From NCBI GenBank assembly GCA_003427395.1, contig BFEA01001168.1, forward strand, positions 66,911 to 95,320: 28,410 nt of DNA, in the 5' to 3' direction. Source of the DNA: Chara braunii (lineage: Eukaryota; Streptophyta; Charophyceae; Charales; Characeae). The notes under the pieces are model-generated. The model saw nothing but the letters and a program-made list of their open reading frames with translations, was not told the DNA's origin and ran no database searches. Numbering within the stretch: position 1 is the stretch's first letter; every line of letters starts with the position of its first letter. Position numbers and translations under genes: made by a program. Shown one piece after another: positions 1 to 7,584 of the stretch.

Positions 1-360
1 TTGGTCAGATCTGAGATCCCGTCTTAGATCTGGTCCTGACCAGATCTCAGATCTGTTCTTCCGCAGATCTGAATAACTTGACAGTTTAAATTTTCAATTT
101 TCATATGAATATGAATTAGAAAGTCTAACTTCAAAGTTCAAAGTTCTGTTTCTTTCTGATTTTCGTATTCTTTTCTGAAGTGACTTTGGATTGATCTGTT
201 GAGAACTGGTTTCAAGTGTTGTGTGAGCCTTTGTGAATGTCTGTGACAGTATTGAGCTGTCAAGTTGTGAATAGTGAAAGACAGTACGCTGTGGTTAGTA
301 GTACTTAGTACTGCTTATTGCTAATGTTTTTTTATTTTTTTATTTTTTTCCGGTCTGGCA
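1..360. other. Non-coding left edge, AGATCT-rich
   Basis: No gene is visible. The first 70 bases carry five AGATCT sites in partly inverted order around GGTCCTGACC. The rest is AT-rich unique-looking sequence ending in a T-rich run. It may be part of the LTR whose 3' end lies near 1302, but no LTR start could be fixed. Confidence 0.5.
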
Positions 361-453
361 GGGTTGCACCGACGCCGACCGCCGACCCCGACCGCCGACC
401 GTTTTGCCCCGACCGATCGGGGCTGACCGGTCGGCGGTCCGCCGACCGGTCAG
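361..453. repeat. GC-rich palindromes
   Basis: The block is built from GACCGCCGACC-like words. Positions 423-453 form a perfect inverted repeat: 15-bp arms (CTGACCGGTCGGCGG and its complement) around a single T at 438. Immediately left, 406-412 pairs with 417-423 (GCCCCGA / TCGGGGC). No coding signal is seen. It may be a regulatory or structural part of the putative LTR, or an independent cruciform-prone repeat. Confidence 0.7.
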
Positions 454-542
454 AAAACAACCATCCACTGATTTTTTTTCAAATCTGAGTTGGGGGCTGT
501 ACTGCGCTTGCTGAGTACAGCCCAAATCCGCTGAGAAACTCT

Positions 543-716
543 TGGGGATGGGGGGGGAATGGGGGGTTGGGGTGGGAGTATACGGGAGGTATAGAGGGGG
601 TATAGGGGGGTATAGGGCAGGTATAGGGGGTATTGGAGGGGGGTAATGAGGGTGTTGGGGGCGGTTTGGGGGTGTATGGGTGTATTGGGGGCTGCTATGG
701 GGGTGTTGGTGGTCAA
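543..716 (+). repeat. G-rich tandem-like block (quadruplex-prone)
   Basis: About 170 bases of degenerate GGGGGTATA / GGGGTGTAT units with many runs of four or more G on the plus strand. The spacing of G-runs (3 to 8 bases) suits G-quadruplex formation. ORFs read through it are low-complexity and are not genes. Confidence 0.75.
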
Positions 717-720
717 GGAC

Positions 721-905
721 CGCCGACCGTCGGCGTGTGCAACACTGCGGTCCGGATATTTTTGTGTCTGGTGTACCGGTCCGGGCGGTCCGGGTCCTGT
801 CCTGTCCGGTTGTCTGGTGCATGTCCGGATTACTGGACGTCTGGACCAGTCCAGACAAATGTCTGGGCCTCGGTCCAGACATGTCCGGGTCCGGGTCCGC
901 GGTTG
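721..905. repeat. GTCCGG/GTCCAGAC dyad-rich segment
   Basis: Repeated short words GTCCGGG, TGTCTGG and CCAGACA occur in both orientations, for example CTGGACCAGTCCAG at 841-854 and CCAGACAAATGTCTGG at 851-866. The segment opens with GACCGCCGACC, which also occurs at 370-400, so the G-rich block is flanked by related words. No gene. Confidence 0.55.
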
Positions 906-920
906 CCCTGCATCAAACTG

Positions 921-976
921 ATTTTTTCTTTTTTCTTTTTCTTTTTTTTTTCTTTTTTTTCTTTTTTGTTTGTTTG

Positions 977-1008
<32 letters not shown>

Positions 1009-1034
1009 GCAGAATTCATATATATATATTCTGC
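921..1034. repeat. Pyrimidine tract, (GT)n microsatellite and AT hairpin
   Basis: A T-rich tract (921-970) runs into a (GT)n stretch (about 975-1008), then a hairpin GCAGAAT (1009-1015) / ATTCTGC (1028-1034) with an alternating AT loop. TATATATATA here is the best TATA-like element of the putative LTR, but no transcription start is provable. Confidence 0.7.
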
Positions 1035-1252
1035 AAGAACTGGCTAAGGAGGGAGCGCAAATGGTGGATTGCCAGCTTCTGAAGGAGTAGAGGAGGAGAG
1101 CCAACAGAAGAAGTGATTCAAACGAGAGTATCATCCGATCTTCAATGACTGGACCTGTTTTGAGGGGACCTTTCCTTTGCGTTCCCTGATGGATTTTCTA
1201 ACCTTGGTTGGACTGCATTTACCTTGGAGTCTATGTGAGTGAGTGTTGGTCT

Positions 1253-1302
1253 TCAGACAACAGACAACAGACAACAGACAACAGACAACCAGAATCATAA
1301 CA
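1253..1302 (+). mobile_element. Putative 3' end of an LTR
   Basis: Five ACAGACA 7-mers in tandem (about 1254-1289) are followed by AGAATCATAACA, ending in CA at 1302, and then two bases before a primer-binding-site-like sequence. LTRs typically end in CA just upstream of the primer-binding site. The matching TG start and the second LTR were not found in the window, so this is a partial LTR element. Confidence 0.5.
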
Positions 1303-1304
1303 GA

Positions 1305-1318
1305 TGGTATCGGAGCCC
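1305..1318 (+). other. Primer-binding site, initiator tRNA-Met type
   Basis: TGGTATCGGAGCCC matches the plant Ty1/copia and retrozyme type primer-binding site (TGGTATCAGAGC) with one A-to-G change. The site is the reverse complement of the initiator tRNA-Met 3' end and would prime minus-strand DNA synthesis. Its place right after an LTR-like CA end supports the call. The mismatch suggests ageing or a host-specific variant. Confidence 0.6.
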
Positions 1319-1515
1319 AGTATCAACACTGTTTATTAAACTGTTCCGAATTGTCAGGATAACCTCAGAACTATGATGCGCTGCTCAGAAATGAGCAGCG
1401 CTTCACTCCCCAACCCAGTATCAACACTGTCTATTAAACTCAGAGTTCCGAATTGTCAGGATAACCTCAGAACTATGATGCGCTGCTCAGAAATGAGCAG
1501 CGCTTCACTCCCCAA
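1316..1515 (+). repeat. Two-unit tandem repeat with GAAA-capped hairpins
   Basis: Unit 1 (1316-1413, 98 bp) and unit 2 (1414-1515, 102 bp, with a 4-base insertion CAGA) are otherwise almost identical. Each contains a perfect 10-bp stem, GCGCTGCTCA / TGAGCAGCGC, closed by the GNRA tetraloop GAAA (1380-1403 and 1480-1503). The repeat starts within the primer-binding site, where retroelement RNAs often keep packaging or dimerisation structures. That role is inference. Confidence 0.8.
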
Positions 1516-1848
1516 CCCTGATGAATCGCTATTACTGCCCCTGAGTCCCTGAAACATCAAGTGCCACCCAAATACAGCCTCCAGAGGTCCAGAGGGAAGC
1601 GCCACCCTGAAACAGGCCAAGCGCCACTCAGAGGATGAAGAAGAAGACCAGCACCACAGTATCTGATGATGACGAAGTGTCGGAAGACTTCCTGGGTGGA
1701 AGTCTGCAGCAGCGCCACCACTCCTGACAATATGATCTCTGAGGAAGAAGCTGCAGCTATGGCTGCAGCGCCACAACCCTGTAACCCTACACCAGAGGAG
1801 GGTCCAACAGGGCACCAACTTCTCTCGCCTCCAGCAGACCTCGAATAG
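1516..1848 (+). pseudogene. Degenerate gag-like debris of the LTR element
   Basis: Downstream of the primer-binding site the plus strand carries short interrupted reading frames rich in acidic and polar residues (a run like SEDEEED near 1630, then DDDEVSEDFLGG near 1670). The longest intact piece is 60 codons at 1666-1848. No capsid motif, zinc knuckle or protease can be recognised. Position alone suggests a decayed gag. It could also be non-coding leader. Confidence 0.25.
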
Positions 1849-2640
1849 CCCAGACCTCTGTACAGCCCCGCGTGCTGACAGAGTACAGCGCAGGTCCCAG
1901 CTACAGCCGGCGCTCCGCAGGTCTGGCTATGTCTGTCTCCCTGAACGCTGAGCCGTCACCATTTCCAGTTCACGCGTTGCACAGCAGCGATGTACTCGGT
2001 ACCAACTGCCAAAAGTCCTGAACCGATGTGCCCAATCTATCTATAGTCTACTCTAGCCTAGACTCAACCTAGACCGGACTGACTGACCGACCGGTACCGT
2101 TTCTGTTTCGGCCTCTAGGGCCTCTCCCAACCCGGCTATAGGCTATAGGACCGTCTATCAGCTTAGGGCCTTAGGGCCTGTCTGTCCTAGGGGTAGCCTG
2201 GGCCTGCTATTTGCAGTTAGGCTAGCTGTAGGAATTCTAGTTAGTACAGGCCTATATTTTCCCAAATTTGCAGATATGTCCTTAACGAATTTCCTTACAG
2301 GCAGGTCTCTCGGTTTGCCCTCAGCCAAACAAAATTACGAATCTAACCTACAGATGGTACAGCCTCGACAAGAGAGAGGCTACAGACGGCCAGAAACCAG
2401 CAAGTCATTGCAGACATATCTTTCTTTGTTTCGTGGGTGTTTTGCTGGCTTGTGTAGGGTGTGAACGTGCAGTCCGTGGAGTTTTCCATCTGGCGTGGGT
2501 GAGTGATAGTCTGCTTTAATTTTCATGACAGGTACCTTGAGGGCAGTGGTTGGTGCCCACCTCAGGGTATCAGTTGCCGGGCAGTCGCTGATGCTTAACC
2601 ACAACCGGAGTTAAGGTGGATTATCACTTACAGTGTAATC
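1849..2640. other. No gene recognised; short-motif-rich stretch
   Basis: Between 2030 and 2230 the sequence is rich in CTAG, TAGG and GGCCT words (GGCTATAGGCTATAGG, TTAGGGCCTTAGGGCCT), giving a low-complexity texture. A 62-codon frame at 2276-2464 has no recognisable domain. The part from about 2540 (CTCAGGGTATCAG at 2561) resembles sequence at about 4139-4160 (CTCAGGGGTATAG), so it probably belongs to the repeat carrying the hammerhead motif downstream. Confidence 0.5.
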
Positions 2641-2657
2641 AGTTAGGAGGATTCTGA

Positions 2658-2717
2658 AGACTGTAGAGGGTTCAGCCGCCTGACGAGTCAGTTGGTGAAA
2701 CTCCGATGAAACAGTTT
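2658..2717 (+). ncRNA. Hammerhead ribozyme (type III), copy 1, core intact
   Basis: The sequence fits a type III hammerhead. Stem III is AGACTG (2658-2663) with CAGTTT (2712-2717), including one G-U pair. U16.1 is T2664 and H17 is A2665, giving a GUA cleavage triplet with predicted cleavage after 2665. Stem I is the hairpin 2666-2679 (GAGG..CCGC with one A-G mismatch, loop GTTCAG). The core CTGACGA is at 2680-2686. Stem II spans 2687-2707; its closing pair is G-U and a mismatch interrupts it. GAAA is at 2708-2711, with A15.1 facing U16.1. Stem III can extend with TGA (2655-2657) and TCA (2719-2721) past a bulged G. Every invariant core base is present. Weak points are the G-U closing pair and the weak stems I and II. 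Self-cleavage is inferred, not shown. Confidence 0.6.
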
Positions 2718-2721
2718 GTCA

Positions 2722-3592
2722 CAGCCCCTCGTTGGTTGTCCTCTTCTCCCTCTCTGCCTACGGTTTACAGGGCAGTTCTGTTTGCCAGGACTGCCCCTCG
2801 TTCCTGCAGCCTCCAGAGTAAAAATGTCTCGGTTTTCAGCAACAGCCTCAGTTTATTCCGGGTTGTTTGTGAGGTTTCCCGGCCTCTGGTTCCATTTTGC
2901 AATATAAATTGACAGTGTTTATTCCAAAAAAAAAAAAAGAAAAAGAAAAAGTCCCAGGACCCAAGAGTTCCCTGACTTCCCTGCCTGTCCTAGGCCCAGT
3001 CCTGCGGGAACTGCCTCAGTCTGAATATTTCCCACTTATCGTACTAAGTACTTGCAAACTTCAAAATTGTTCGTGCCACCGGGCTACCCTGGTCGTGCTA
3101 TAAGCCTAGTATTCCAGGCCTTTTTTAATGTATCAAGTCCGCAATGCTTCCAAATGCAGACAAGGCAATTCTTTTTTTCGTTTATATGCCGCGGCATGTG
3201 CAGCCAGAGTGGCAGGCCCGCAGGCTTGCTACACCTGTGTCATTGGGCGCTTATGCAGATGCTCATGCAAAACATGGAGCGGTACTTGGGTGTGAACCTC
3301 AGCGCGCGCTCCAGCACTAAACTTCAGGCCACGCGGCGATCTTCACCCAGATTGTGAGGCTTGATTCAGAGGAGATCTCCCGGATTGGGAGATTACAGCC
3401 TGACTTTCAGAGGACCCCCCCCCTTATGCCCTGCGGTGGTGCCACCTTCCGTCTTTTACTCAGACTCCAACCAGCTCACCCAACCTTGCCCAGAACAATT
3501 TTGTATCCCTTCGTAACATCCACCTGAGCCCATTCATCATGACTCTCCCCGGGTAGCACAACTTCCGCAGGTCCTCCACCAAGGTAAGCACG
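2722..3592. other. No gene recognised; downstream flank of ribozyme repeat
   Basis: The first about 50 bases (TTGTCCTCTTCTCC, then CTGCCTACGGTTTACAGGG) resemble 9022-9070, the right arm around hammerhead copy 3, so this flank belongs to the same dispersed repeat. An A-rich run lies at 2925-2950. Short frames of 60 to 100 codons here have no recognisable domain and overlap one another. A C-run is at 3416-3423. Confidence 0.45.
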
Positions 3593-3670
3593 TTTATGTC
3601 TTTTGCTTCACCGTCTTTTGTGACTTGCTGCTTTATGTCTTTTGCTTCGCTATTTTTCGTGCCTTGCTGC
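3593..3670 (+). repeat. 39-bp tandem repeat, two units
   Basis: Units 3593-3631 and 3632-3670 both begin TTTATGTCTTTTGCTTC and end TTGCTGC, with several substitutions between. Similar T-rich TTGCTGC / TTGCTTG words continue to about 3850, making overlapping hydrophobic frames on the plus strand that are repeat translations rather than genes. Confidence 0.75.
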
Positions 3671-4001
3671 TTTGTGTTGCTTGTCTGCCCTCCTGTCTCC
3701 ACCATGCCCTCCAACCTTTGTCACTTGCTGCCTGCTGCTCGTCCAATGCCTTGTTGGTTTCAGCCCTTTGCTCTACTGCCTTTAAATTTGTGCATTGCTG
3801 CTTTTGCCTTTCTGCCTTTTGGCCCGCTGCCAGTTGGCTTGCTGTTTTTGGTTTGTGGTCTCTTGCTTTTCTGGGCTTTGCATGACTTTTTGTGCATTCG
3901 TTGAATGGGAGTACCAGGTTTCGGGCTCGTTTTCAATGTTGTTATACCCATGCTTTCTGACACCACATGCCGCGACATGTTTGCAACAGTATTATATGGT
4001 G

Positions 4002-4004
<3 letters not shown>

Positions 4005-4061
<57 letters not shown>
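4005..4061. repeat. (AC)n microsatellite
   Basis: About 28 uninterrupted AC dinucleotides. The frames crossing it read as poly-His/Thr on plus and poly-Val/Cys on minus, and are artefacts of the repeat. Confidence 0.98.
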
Positions 4062-4064
<3 letters not shown>

Positions 4065-4212
4065 TTGCTGCCATTCTTGTCAGGGGTTTGGACCGACAGT
4101 CTCCTAGCAGGGTTGGTGCAAGTATACTTGACGAAATTTCTCAGGGGTATAGCTAACTCTGGGTGATGTAGTGAGTGCTGCTTATCCATCAGCCAAATGC
4201 ATACGGCCCACA

Positions 4213-4260
4213 CGCGGTTCAACCTCCTAATGAGCCGGTGAAAGTCCAACGAAACAGTCT
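4213..4260 (+). ncRNA. Hammerhead-like sequence, copy 2, decayed
   Basis: It aligns with copy 1 at 2666-2717. The 14-base stem I region is at 4213-4226 (loop GTTCAA). The core CTAATGA (4227-4233) has G5 changed to A. Stem II is GCCGG/CCAAC (4234-4250) around TGAAAGT, where two C-A mismatches look like transitions from GTTGG/CCAAC. GAAA (4251-4254) and the stem III half CAGTCT (4255-4260) are intact. The 5' half of stem III and the U-H cleavage site cannot be found. Loss of G5 and of stem III predicts no activity. It is kept as a fossil because it reveals the ancestral stem II. Confidence 0.5.
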
Positions 4261-4707
4261 AGCACAGTCATGCTTTTTTTCGTGGAGTTGTGTATAGCGA
4301 ACATGATACCACACACATACTTCGAGGGTCCGCTCCAGTTTTACCTGTTTTCAGATGTCCAGTGCACCCGCTGCCCAACAAGGAACCTTAGCTTATTCAT
4401 GGTAGAGCATGTCTCAAGCCAATAAAAAAGGAAAACGGGTACATCTTTGGCCAAGTGTGTCTTCCAAGACGGTGAATGCATCGGACCCAGATTGTGGTCC
4501 AGTTGAAAACATGTGCATGATATTTTCTGTTGTCAAGCACCACCATTTTCTGTAATTGTCCCAAACATTGATCGCAGAGGAGCCCCCTTTTACATTACGG
4601 GAACTCGGCCGCGCTTATTTTAAGCCACCAGCACACATCCCCAGCAGAAAAGAAACTCGGCGCCTACTCTACAAATTTTGGGGCTGGTATGCCATTAATA
4701 TATTTTA
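4261..4707. other. No gene recognised
   Basis: Mixed-composition sequence without a convincing reading frame, tRNA-like element or tandem repeat. A run of seven T lies near 4274. It ends at the left border of a large foldback element. Confidence 0.5.
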
Positions 4708-5256
4708 GAGACAACTGCGCCTGTGACCGCTGCACAGTTCAGAATTCGCAGAAATAACAGTCCACTGCAAGCTTGGGCGAAGACCAGTTAGAAACTGCAG
4801 AAAAACAGTAAATCATGCGTTCGACGGCCTACCGGTTCAATAATTGGCGAAAACGGGAGGTGGCGGTAGTGGTACCGCTCTTTTTCCCGTGGCCTGGCCT
4901 TGGAGCAGTTACCAGTAGCAGGCCCTCCCGTTTCGGGCTCATTTCCCCAGGGTTGTGGCCTAGGCATCTCGGCCATGGCCCAGCCACGGGTGTGGCCTAG
5001 ACAGCTCGGCCGTGGCTTAAGCAGGCGCAAAAAAAAAAAAAAAAAAAAAAAAGGCCGCAGGCGCAAAAAAAAAAAGGAAGTCGCAGGTGCGAGAAAACAC
5101 ACACACACGGGTGGCCGCCTGATTTTGTCACTTCTGAACTTCCAACGGCTAGAAGGGCACACTAACTGCCCTCGGCCCAGAACCGCAGTGCCCTGTTTGT
5201 TATTCCTTCCTACGAATTTGAAACTGTGCACCGGTCACCCGTGCAGTTATTTCTAA
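4708..5256 (+). mobile_element. Foldback element family A, copy 1
   Basis: The left arm begins GAGACAACTGCGCCTGTGAC (4708) and the right arm, read on the minus strand, begins near AACTGCACGGGTGACCGG. The arms match imperfectly over at least 85 bp, including CTGCACAGTT and the AATAACA tract. Between them lie a GC-rich core with repeated GTGGCCTAGACA / CTCGGCCGTGG / CCCAGCCACGG words (about 4885-5020) and A-rich tracts (5030-5080). There is no transposase, so this looks like a non-autonomous foldback/MITE-type element. No clear target-site duplication was found. Related copies are at 6502-6910 and 26477-26956. Confidence 0.7.
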
Positions 5257-5284
5257 TTTGAGGGAAGCACGTTTATGTCACATG

Positions 5285-5721
5285 GGAATTTGTAATGGGC
5301 AGAAAAAACAGGCAGTCTGCAACTTTGTCATGGCCTGAGTTTGAAAAGGCGGTTGAAACTCAGGCCGGCAGTGGTGTCAGGGTGGCAGTTTCGTTAAGGC
5401 TATTGTTTTTTTTTTTTTTTGGCGTTTTTTTTTTCTTTTCTTTTCTTTTTTTTTTTCCTTTTGTTCTCCGGTTGTGGCCCATCACGGCCATGGCCAGCCG
5501 TGGGCATGGCCTAGACGTTGCGGCCGTGGCCCAGCCGCGGGTGTGGCCTAGACATCGAGGCCGTGGCCACGCGGGAAAAAAAAAAAAAAAAAAAAAAAAA
5601 AAACGCCTCAACAAAACTGTCACCCTGACAGCACTGCCAGCCTGAGTTACAACCGCCTTTTCAAACTCAGGCCATGACAAAGTTGTCGACAGCCTGTTTT
5701 TTCTGCCTTTGCAAACTCAAA
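5285..5721 (+). mobile_element. Foldback element family B
   Basis: Long inverted arms: about 5286-5405 pairs with about 5595-5720 and the two look roughly 90% identical by eye (both contain AACTTTGTCATGGCCTGAG on opposite strands). Inside are a T-rich tract, a GC-rich core (about 5466-5575) and a poly-A tract. The core shares CCCAGCCGCGGGTGTGGCCT and CTAGACAT words with family A although the arms are unrelated. ACATG occurs just outside both ends (5280-5284 and 5722-5726) and may be a 5-bp target-site duplication. Frames through it translate the arms and are not genes. Confidence 0.75.
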
Positions 5722-5726
5722 ACATG

Positions 5727-6100
5727 CCGCGTGCACCGTTGTTTCTTCTAATTTTTATCAATGACAGGCGTCGCATTTCGGGCCTCTAAAACTCGCGGTG
5801 AGGGGCCTGCTGCTGATGTACGGCTGTGTACCTGTGGTTTAAGTGGGGGACAATCCCCAAAGAAAGCCCGTGGAGCACAAGCCTCAACATCACTAAACAA
5901 TAAAAAAGAGCTTATGGATTGGCCAAGGCAGCCTTGCTGGAACCATTGCGGTCAGATACACTGCAAGCAAGCACCCCTGACCTCTCTGCAGTTTTTTTGC
6001 TGTCTTTTTCTGTCTTTGGCTGCTCTGTCTGCTTTCTGTTTCTCTAGTTTGATGAACAATCCAGGAGAAAACATTTCAACCGAAAAGAGGAGAGATGGCC
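5727..6100. other. No gene recognised; open frame of unknown meaning
   Basis: A 158-codon frame (5761-6237, plus) crosses this stretch. It is cysteine-rich with one hydrophobic segment but matches no known family, and its 3' half lies in a tandem duplication. I do not support it as a gene. Confidence 0.4.
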
Positions 6101-6236
6101 GTGTTCTGCAGGCAGGGATCACAGCTCCTACAAATCTTTTCCTCTCCACATGTTTTGGTGGCTGTGTTCTTCAGGCAGAGATTCCAGCTCCTGCAAATGA
6201 TTTCAGACATATGACCAGGGCTGAATCCCTGCCATA
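6101..6236 (+). repeat. Diverged tandem duplication of about 63 bp
   Basis: 6101-6163 (GTGTTCTGCAGGCAGGGATC...) and 6164 onward (GTGTTCTTCAGGCAGAGATT...) are diverged copies, both continuing with CAGCTCCT and CAAAT. Confidence 0.65.
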
Positions 6237-6320
6237 GATTTGCAGGAACAAACAGCAATGACAGAATAAAAGAAAAACGGTATGAGCTGCTCTCCTCCAA
6301 ACATCCGTAAAACAGAAACA

Positions 6321-6450
6321 TCCCCCCCCCCCCCCCCCCCAAAAAAAAAAAAAGAAAACAGAAACAAAAGGAATCAACACTTCACAAAAGAAAAGAAAAG
6401 AAAAGGAAAAAACAGAGACAGCCAACAACGGGCATACGCACATAAACACA
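6321..6450. repeat. C/A homopolymers and dispersed word shared with 8206-8244
   Basis: A long C run followed by a long A run (about 6321-6355) precedes A-rich sequence. The segment AACAGAGACAGCCAACAAC (from 6411), continuing to ACGCACATAAACACA, recurs at 8206-8244, each time next to a poly-A run, which suggests a dispersed retroposed fragment. Confidence 0.65.
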
Positions 6451-6501
6451 CAACAGACACAGCAGACACAGGAGGCACAGAACAGTCACCAAAAAAAGAA
6501 A

Positions 6502-6827
6502 GAGACAATTGCGCCTGTGACCGCTGCACAGTTCAGAATTCGCAGAAATAACAGTCCACTGCAAGCTTGGGCGAAGACCAGTTAGAAACTGCAAGAAAAA
6601 CAGTAAATCATGCGTTCGACGGCCTACCGGTTCATTAATTGGCAAAAACCGGAGGTGGCAGTCGTGGTAGACATAGCTCTTATACACATCTAGATGTGTA
6701 TAAGAGACAGTCTCAGGCATGGCCTAGACATCTCGGCTGTGGCCCAGCCATGGGCGTGGCCAAGACATCTCGGCCATGGCCCAGCCACGGGTGTGGCCTA
6801 GACAGCTCGGCCGTGGCATAAGCAGGC

Positions 6828-6858
<31 letters not shown>

Positions 6859-6910
6859 CATGAGTGGCCGCCTGATTTTGCCACTTCCGAACTTCCAACG
6901 GGCTAGAAAG
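6502..6910 (+). mobile_element. Foldback element family A, copy 2, chimeric
   Basis: It follows copy 1 closely from GAGACAATTGCGCCTGTGAC through ACGGCCTACCGGTTCA, then is interrupted at 6677-6710 by a library adapter. It resumes in core sequence (CTCGGCCATGGCCCAGCC) and A-rich tract, and ends at GAACTTCCAACG, where a tRNA-like element begins. The terminal right arm is missing. The two halves may come from different genomic places because of the adapter. Confidence 0.65.
6677..6710. other. Nextera/Tn5 mosaic-end junction adapter (assembly artefact)
   Basis: AGATGTGTATAAGAGACAG at 6692-6710 is the complete 19-base Tn5 mosaic end used in Nextera libraries. CTCTTATACACATCT at 6677-6691 is the inverted partner lacking its first bases. 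This head-to-head arrangement is the mate-pair circularisation junction. Its translation yields the peptide SYTHLDVYK, familiar as an adapter artefact. It is not biological, and the sequence on its two sides may not be contiguous in the genome. Confidence 0.95.
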
Positions 6911-6912
6911 CG

Positions 6913-7085
6913 CGAATGGCCTGGTGGCTCAGTGGTTAGAGCACCGGCTGGAAATGCGCATTGTGGTTTGAGGTCATGGGTTCAAAATTCCATGGCCTTG
7001 CACACATCCGCCGTTATGCGCTTTCATAGCGCCCAGCCATTTGCACACCCCCCCTTGGGCTGACTCATGGCAAGTTTATACAGAC
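6913..7085 (+). mobile_element. tRNA-derived SINE (head and partial body)
   Basis: An RNA polymerase III box A-like sequence (TGGCTCAGTGGTTAGAGC, 6925-6942) and box B-like sequence (GGTTCAAAATTCC, 6979-6991) are spaced as in a tRNA. The D arm folds as GCTC/GAGC and the T arm as ATGG/CCAT, but no anticodon stem forms and box B has an extra base. This is a tRNA-like SINE promoter rather than a working tRNA gene. It begins exactly where foldback copy 2 breaks off. The 3' end is not defined, and no poly-A tail is obvious. Confidence 0.6.
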
Positions 7086-7584
7086 ACTGCCTGCGGACCA
7101 CCCAAGGAGTTGGGTCCATGGTTGTAGTATGCTGGTAGCTGGCTTTGGGGGGAGGGCTGTTTGAGTGGTTGGCCTTTGGGGGTCTGATGAGTGTCGAGTG
7201 TTTGTGTGTGGGTTGTGTGTTGAGTATTGTCTGATGATCTCTGGGTCATGTCTCGTGTACTCACCATGGGCGGGGGTAGAGGTGATAGATGGGCTAAGGG
7301 AGGGGTAGATAGATAGGGTGGGAGTGGGTAGATAGGATCTTTGTGTAGGGATTGTGGGACTGTCTATGTGCACCGCCTCGTTCGTATGGGCTGCTCTGTG
7401 CGTGTAGCTTGGGTGCGTCTGGCTACCACTGGTTTCCTGGCCCCATGGTTCACCCACGAAAGTCCATACTCACATTGTACGATCCTAGGCCCCGGGTAGA
7501 CCCCGCTCTCTACACCCCCTTGAGTAGTGGTAATGGTTGGGTGTTAGGCATATATGATTCCCATGGGCGGGCTTCAGGTTGATC
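7086..7584. other. No gene recognised
   Basis: G/T-rich on the plus strand with repeated TGGGTAGATAG words near 7300-7335. It may be a continuation of the LINE relic to the right (minus strand), but no domain is identifiable. Confidence 0.4.

Noticed and set aside
3760-4249. Overlapping frames with poly-His, poly-Val or poly-Cys
   Set aside because: They are translations of the (AC)n microsatellite.
5295-5680. Similar 116- and 106-codon frames on opposite strands
   Set aside because: The resemblance comes from the inverted arms of foldback element B; the frames are not conserved genes.
5761-6237. 158-codon open frame as a protein-coding gene
   Set aside because: No recognisable domain, it crosses a tandem duplication, and it sits between transposable elements.
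6913-6995. A functional tRNA gene
   Set aside because: Boxes A and B are present, but no anticodon stem forms and box B has an extra base; it fits a SINE head better.
7194-7210. CTGATGAGTGTCGAG resembling a hammerhead core
   Set aside because: No GAAA, no hairpin stem I and no complementary stem III around it; CTGATGA alone is expected by chance.
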